Assembly: GCA_043769005.1 (NCBI GenBank)
Contig: JAYVJV010000303.1
Location: forward strand, 1 to 9,106
DNA: 9,106 nucleotides
Source of the DNA: JAAFIP01 sp043769005
GTDB taxonomy: Bacteria > Pseudomonadota > Gammaproteobacteria > Burkholderiales > Burkholderiaceae_C
Direction of reading: 5' to 3'
Shown: positions 6,825 through 9,106 of the stretch, in pieces
How positions within the stretch are numbered: the stretch's first letter is position 1
How the letters are laid out: every line of letters begins with the position of its first letter
The notes under the pieces: generated by a model
What the model saw: only the letters and a program-made list of their open reading frames with translations
Told to the model about the DNA's origin: nothing
The model's database searches: none
Position numbers and translations under genes: made by a program

Positions 6825-8144
6825 CTAGCCTTCCTCGGGCTCTTTGTCCAGCGGCAGCAGGGCCTGCGTCTGCGGCTCACTCAGGCCCTCGACCTGCTTC
6901 AAAGCGCGGTTCATCACATTGGTGCGCGTTTGCGCTTGGTCTAGCGTGGTCAGCACGGTTTGCGTTTGCGCGCGGATCTTGGTGAGCACGTCGCCAAACT
7001 TGCCAAACTCGGTTTTGACCGCGCCCAGCACCTGCCACACCTCAGAGCTGCGCTTTTCCAACGCCAGGGTGCGAAAACCCATTTGCAGCGAATTGAGCAT
7101 GGCCAGCAGCGTGGTGGGGCCTGCCAGCGTGACGCGGTAGTCGCGTTGCAGCGCGTCCATCAGGCCGGGGCGGCGCAGCACTTCGGCGTACAGGCCCTCA
7201 GACGGCAAAAACAAAATCGCAAAGTCCGTGGTGTACGGGGGCTGCACATATTTGTCGCTGATGGACTTGGCCTCCAGCTTGATGCGCTGCTCCAGCGCCT
7301 TCGCCGCCACCTCTGCGCCCAGCACGTCGGCGCGTTCTTGCGCGTCCAGCAGGCGTTCGTAGTCTTCGTTGGGGAATTTTGCGTCGATGGGCAACCACAG
7401 CGGCACGCCGTCATCGCTCTTGCCAGGCAGGCGCACGGCGTAGTCCACCACGTTTTTGCTGCCCGGTATGGTGGCTATCTGCGCGCTGTATTGCTCGCTG
7501 GAGAATATCTGCTCCAGCAGCGCGCCCAGTTGCGCCTCGCCAAATATGCCGCGCGTTTTCACGTTGGTCAGCAGGTGCTTGAGGTCGCCCACGCCCTGCG
7601 CCAGCGTCTGCATTTCGCCCAGGCCCTTGTGCACCTGCTCCAGCCTATCCGCCACCTGTTTAAAGCTCTCGCCTAGGCGGGTTTGCAGCGTGGACTGCAA
7701 TTTTTCATCCACCGTCTGGCGCATTTCGTCCAGCTTGGCGGCATTGGTCTTTTGCAGTTGCGCCAGTTGCACATCCAGCGTGTCGCGCACCTCGCGCATG
7801 CGCAGCGCGTTGCTGTCGGTGATCTGCTGCAACTGCTGCGTCAGGTTGCCCTGAAAACCGCCCAGGCTTTGCGTGAGATGCGTTTGAATAGCCGTGAGCG
7901 ACTGCGCCTGCTCGGCCCTGTCCCCCCGTGCGGATTCTGCAATCTCGCGGCGCAGCTCGCGCTCTAGCCGCTCGTTGGTGCCCAGCAGCGTGGTTTTGAT
8001 GTCGGTATGTCGATTATTCTGCTCCTCTTTCAGGAGCTGCTCACGCATGTTTTTATTGGCTTTCAGCAAGAAATGGCCAATGAGTAGCCACACCAGCAGC
8101 AGCGTGTTGAGTATGCCCAGAATCAGCGAGATCGAAATGTCCAT
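6825..8144 (-). CDS. rmuC: DNA recombination protein RmuC
   Basis: RmuC proteins limit inversion at short inverted repeats and are thought to be membrane-tethered nuclease-like proteins acting on DNA structures. The 439-residue product has one N-terminal membrane helix (about 5-27, ISLILGILNTLLLVWLLIGH). A long Gln/Glu-rich coiled coil (about 33-185) follows. The conserved RmuC domain (about 190-400) contains VKTRGIFGEAQLGALLEQI (195-213), LPIDAKFPNEDYERLL (251-266), FLPSEGLYAEVLRRPGL (312-328) and GPTTLLAMLNSLQMGF (342-357). Length is typical. The start ATG at 8144-8142 gives the expected membrane helix; no good Shine-Dalgarno precedes it. It is first in a two-gene unit with the transporter, 6 bp apart, and is divergent from the brnTA module. 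No defects seen. Confidence 0.95.
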   Translation of the reverse strand: MDISISLILGILNTLLLVWLLIGHFLLKANKNMREQLLKEEQNNRHTDIKTTLLGTNERLERELRREIAESARGDRAEQAQSLTAIQTHLTQSLGGFQGNLTQQLQQITDSNALRMREVRDTLDVQLAQLQKTNAAKLDEMRQTVDEKLQSTLQTRLGESFKQVADRLEQVHKGLGEMQTLAQGVGDLKHLLTNVKTRGIFGEAQLGALLEQIFSSEQYSAQIATIPGSKNVVDYAVRLPGKSDDGVPLWLPIDAKFPNEDYERLLDAQERADVLGAEVAAKALEQRIKLEAKSISDKYVQPPYTTDFAILFLPSEGLYAEVLRRPGLMDALQRDYRVTLAGPTTLLAMLNSLQMGFRTLALEKRSSEVWQVLGAVKTEFGKFGDVLTKIRAQTQTVLTTLDQAQTRTNVMNRALKQVEGLSEPQTQALLPLDKEPEEG

Positions 8145-8348
8145 GGCTAGAGTCTAACGCCGGGCGACACAGCGCTAAACCAAGCGGGTTGGCTAGCGGG
8201 CGGTGAAGAGCGTATGCATGCGGGTTAACTGGTCGGCCCAAGCGGACACACAGTAGCTGGATGCCGCTGCGCTACAGTTGCTGCGTGCCGGTGGCCTCCT
8301 ACGTTAAATTTCACCTTGCACTCAAGTATTTTGTAGATACAATTAACC
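8145..8348. promoter_or_regulatory. Divergent gap between rmuC and brnT
   Basis: This 204-bp gap changes character. The rmuC-proximal part (8145-8300) is GC-rich, and the last 45 bases before brnT are AT-rich and hold its promoter. An interrupted hairpin lies at 8173-8198 (CGCTA, AA, CCAA, loop GCGGG, TTGG, C, TAGCG), 29 bases before the rmuC start, so it may sit in the rmuC leader or promoter. A weaker stem pairs GTAGC with GCTAC around 8253-8275. I see no convincing promoter for rmuC and no gene in the gap. Confidence 0.45.
8316..8343 (+). promoter_or_regulatory. brnTA promoter with overlapping palindromic operator candidate
   Basis: TTGCAC (8316-8321), a 16-base spacer and TACAAT (8338-8343) form a good sigma-70-type promoter. 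The palindrome TTGTA-GA-TACAA (8331-8342) overlaps the -10 box, and a second symmetric pair GTAT (8326-8329)/ATAC (8337-8340) lies in the same stretch. In characterised BrnT/BrnA systems BrnA, alone or with BrnT, represses its own promoter, so this palindrome is the natural candidate operator. The expected start of transcription, about 8349-8351, coincides with the GTG start of brnT. Binding by BrnA is inferred. Confidence 0.6.
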
Positions 8349-8630
8349 GTGCTCACATGGGACGAACCAAAGCGCAAGCTGAACATCAAGAATCACGGGC
8401 TTGACTTCGTTGGATGCGATGCAATATGGGACCACTTCACAGTGACTCGCGAAGACAAACGGCAAGATTACGGCGAAGAGCGCTTGGTTTGCTTCGGTCT
8501 TCTAGAGGTAGATGTGGTTGTGATGGTTTACACCGAGCGCCCCAAAGGGCCTCACGTGATATCGCTGCGAAAGGCAGAAAAACATGAAGCTCGCTACTAC
8601 CGCCAAGTTGCCAAAGAAAACCTCAGCTAA
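8349..8630 (+). CDS. brnT: BrnT family type II toxin (ribonuclease)
   Basis: BrnT toxins are small RelE-fold ribonucleases that stop translation and are neutralised by BrnA. The 93-residue product has the family layout. The N-terminal signature is LTWDEPKRKLNIKNHGLDF (2-20), with W4, K8, N12 and H16-G17. The central segment is RQDYGEERLVCFGLLEVDVVVMVY (38-61), and ISLRKAEKHEARYY (71-84) lies near the end. Length is typical (about 90). The start is GTG at 8349: an in-frame stop (TAG at 8334-8336) lies just upstream, and no other start preserves the conserved N-terminus. No Shine-Dalgarno is visible, and the mRNA may begin at or next to this codon. It overlaps brnA by 47 bp, the usual toxin-first order. 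The toxin looks complete; activity is untested. Confidence 0.92.
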   Translation: MLTWDEPKRKLNIKNHGLDFVGCDAIWDHFTVTREDKRQDYGEERLVCFGLLEVDVVVMVYTERPKGPHVISLRKAEKHEARYYRQVAKENLS

Positions 8631-8883
8631 GGTCAACGATCCAGACAACCCAGCATGGACTGAAGACATGTTGGGCGAGCCAGTGCTCAAGCGTGGGCGC
8701 GGGCCGCAGGCGGCGCCCACAAAGGTTCTCACTTCTGTCCGTTTGGATGCAGATATTTTGGAGTTCTTCAAGTCAAAAGGTGCTGGCTACCAGTCACGGA
8801 TCAATGCAGCGCTTCGCACAGAGGTGGAGCGAGATTTAGCAGGCCGACCAAGAGTGGCAGCACGCAAGCGCGTCGCGGCTTGA
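8584..8883 (+). CDS. brnA: BrnA family antitoxin, ribbon-helix-helix type
   Basis: BrnA binds BrnT to block its ribonuclease activity, and the BrnA dimer (with or without BrnT) binds the promoter to repress the pair. The 99-residue protein has the family's N-terminal toxin-contact region, with DPDNPAWTEDML (19-30) and RGRGPQAAPTK (37-47). The ribbon-helix-helix DNA-binding segment is VLTSVRLDADILEFFKSKGA to INAALR (48-78). The last 20 residues form a basic tail (ERDLAGRPRVAARKRVAA). The start ATG lies within brnT in another frame, with AAGG about 9 bases upstream, so translation is probably coupled to the toxin. Length is slightly above the usual 80-95. No sign of decay. Downstream, 79 bp separate it from the cupin gene, with no clear terminator between. 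Confidence 0.93.
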   Translation: MKLATTAKLPKKTSAKVNDPDNPAWTEDMLGEPVLKRGRGPQAAPTKVLTSVRLDADILEFFKSKGAGYQSRINAALRTEVERDLAGRPRVAARKRVAA

Positions 8884-8962
8884 TTGAAAGGCGCTGGAAT
8901 GAGCACTTCGCCTGAATCCGTGCGCTACCTCTCCCGTCAGTAGAAACCAAATCATCAACACA

Positions 8963-9106
8963 ATGCAAAACCAAGTCATCAACCTCGCAGAGAAACTGGA
9001 CACGTTCACTGAACACTGGAGTCCAAGAACCGTTGGCCTGTTCAACGGGCATGACCTCATGGTCGTCAAAGTCAAGGGCGAGTTCGTGTGGCACAGCCAC
9101 GCTGAC
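8963..9106 (+). CDS. Cupin-domain protein, N-terminal 48 residues, cut by window edge
   Basis: Reading from ATG 8963 gives exactly 48 codons to the window end, starting MQNQVINLAEKLDTFTEHWS. Residues 35-48 (VKVKGEFVWHSHAD) match the first strand pair of small cupins, where HSHAD would contribute two metal-binding histidines (H44, H46) and be followed by D/E-E-(X)-F outside the window. N-termini of the type NLAEKL..F.E.WSP are usual for stand-alone cupins of about 110-120 residues annotated as mannose-6-phosphate isomerase-like. Substrate and reaction are unknown. No strong Shine-Dalgarno precedes the ATG. It runs the same way as brnTA, but its conserved-type N-terminus suggests an ordinary chromosomal gene that flanks the module. 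Confidence 0.85.
   Translation, partial: MQNQVINLAEKLDTFTEHWSPRTVGLFNGHDLMVVKVKGEFVWHSHAD

Noticed and set aside
8899..8943. 14-codon open frame (MSTSPESVRYLSRQ) between brnA and the cupin gene
   Set aside because: Too short to separate from chance, with no conserved feature visible; the gap is only 79 bp.
8801..9100. Minus-strand open frame across the end of brnA and the cupin start
   Set aside because: It is antisense to two recognisable protein families and spans the gap between them; its own translation matches nothing I know.
1..9106. Defence island, prophage, CRISPR array or tRNA/rRNA genes
   Set aside because: No spaced direct repeats, integrase, transposase, phage genes or structural RNA signatures were seen. 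Apart from brnTA the genes are ordinary chromosomal ones.

Overview
The window looks like chromosomal DNA from a betaproteobacterium, most likely Burkholderiales of the family Comamonadaceae (Rhodoferax/Polaromonas/Acidovorax type). This rests on the gene order sucA-odhB-lpdA, on protein sequences that read like that group, and on short dispersed repeats that I recall as abundant there. No sequence search was possible, so the genus is an inference.

Region 1 (1-5103, minus strand) is the 2-oxoglutarate dehydrogenase operon, transcribed right to left: sucA (E1), odhB/sucB (E2), a small gene of unknown function, then lpdA (E3), whose 3' part lies outside the window. Together E1, E2 and E3 convert 2-oxoglutarate, CoA and NAD+ to succinyl-CoA, CO2 and NADH in the TCA cycle. 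Two repeats interrupt this core operon. One is a large imperfect palindrome in the sucA-odhB gap. The other is a REP-like repeat lying in frame inside lpdA, where it encodes part of the protein.

Region 2 (5104-5669) is the sucA upstream region, followed by a small plus-strand gene of unknown function and a repeat-bearing gap. Region 3 (5670-8144, minus strand) is a two-gene unit: rmuC, a membrane-anchored DNA recombination factor, followed after 6 bp by a 12-helix major facilitator transporter that starts with TTG.

Region 4 (8145-9106, plus strand) begins with a divergent regulatory gap. It continues with a complete BrnT/BrnA type II toxin-antitoxin module, with overlapping genes and the toxin first, and ends with the 5' end of a cupin-domain gene cut by the window edge. 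The brnT promoter is well defined and carries a small palindrome across its -10 box. The predicted transcription start falls on the GTG start codon, so the toxin mRNA may be leaderless.

I see no rRNA, tRNA, CRISPR array, insertion sequence or phage gene, and no clearly novel multi-gene system. The most interesting points are the repeat domesticated into lpdA, the palindrome inside the odh operon, the unknown 88-residue protein between E2 and E3, and the possibly leaderless, self-repressed brnTA unit.
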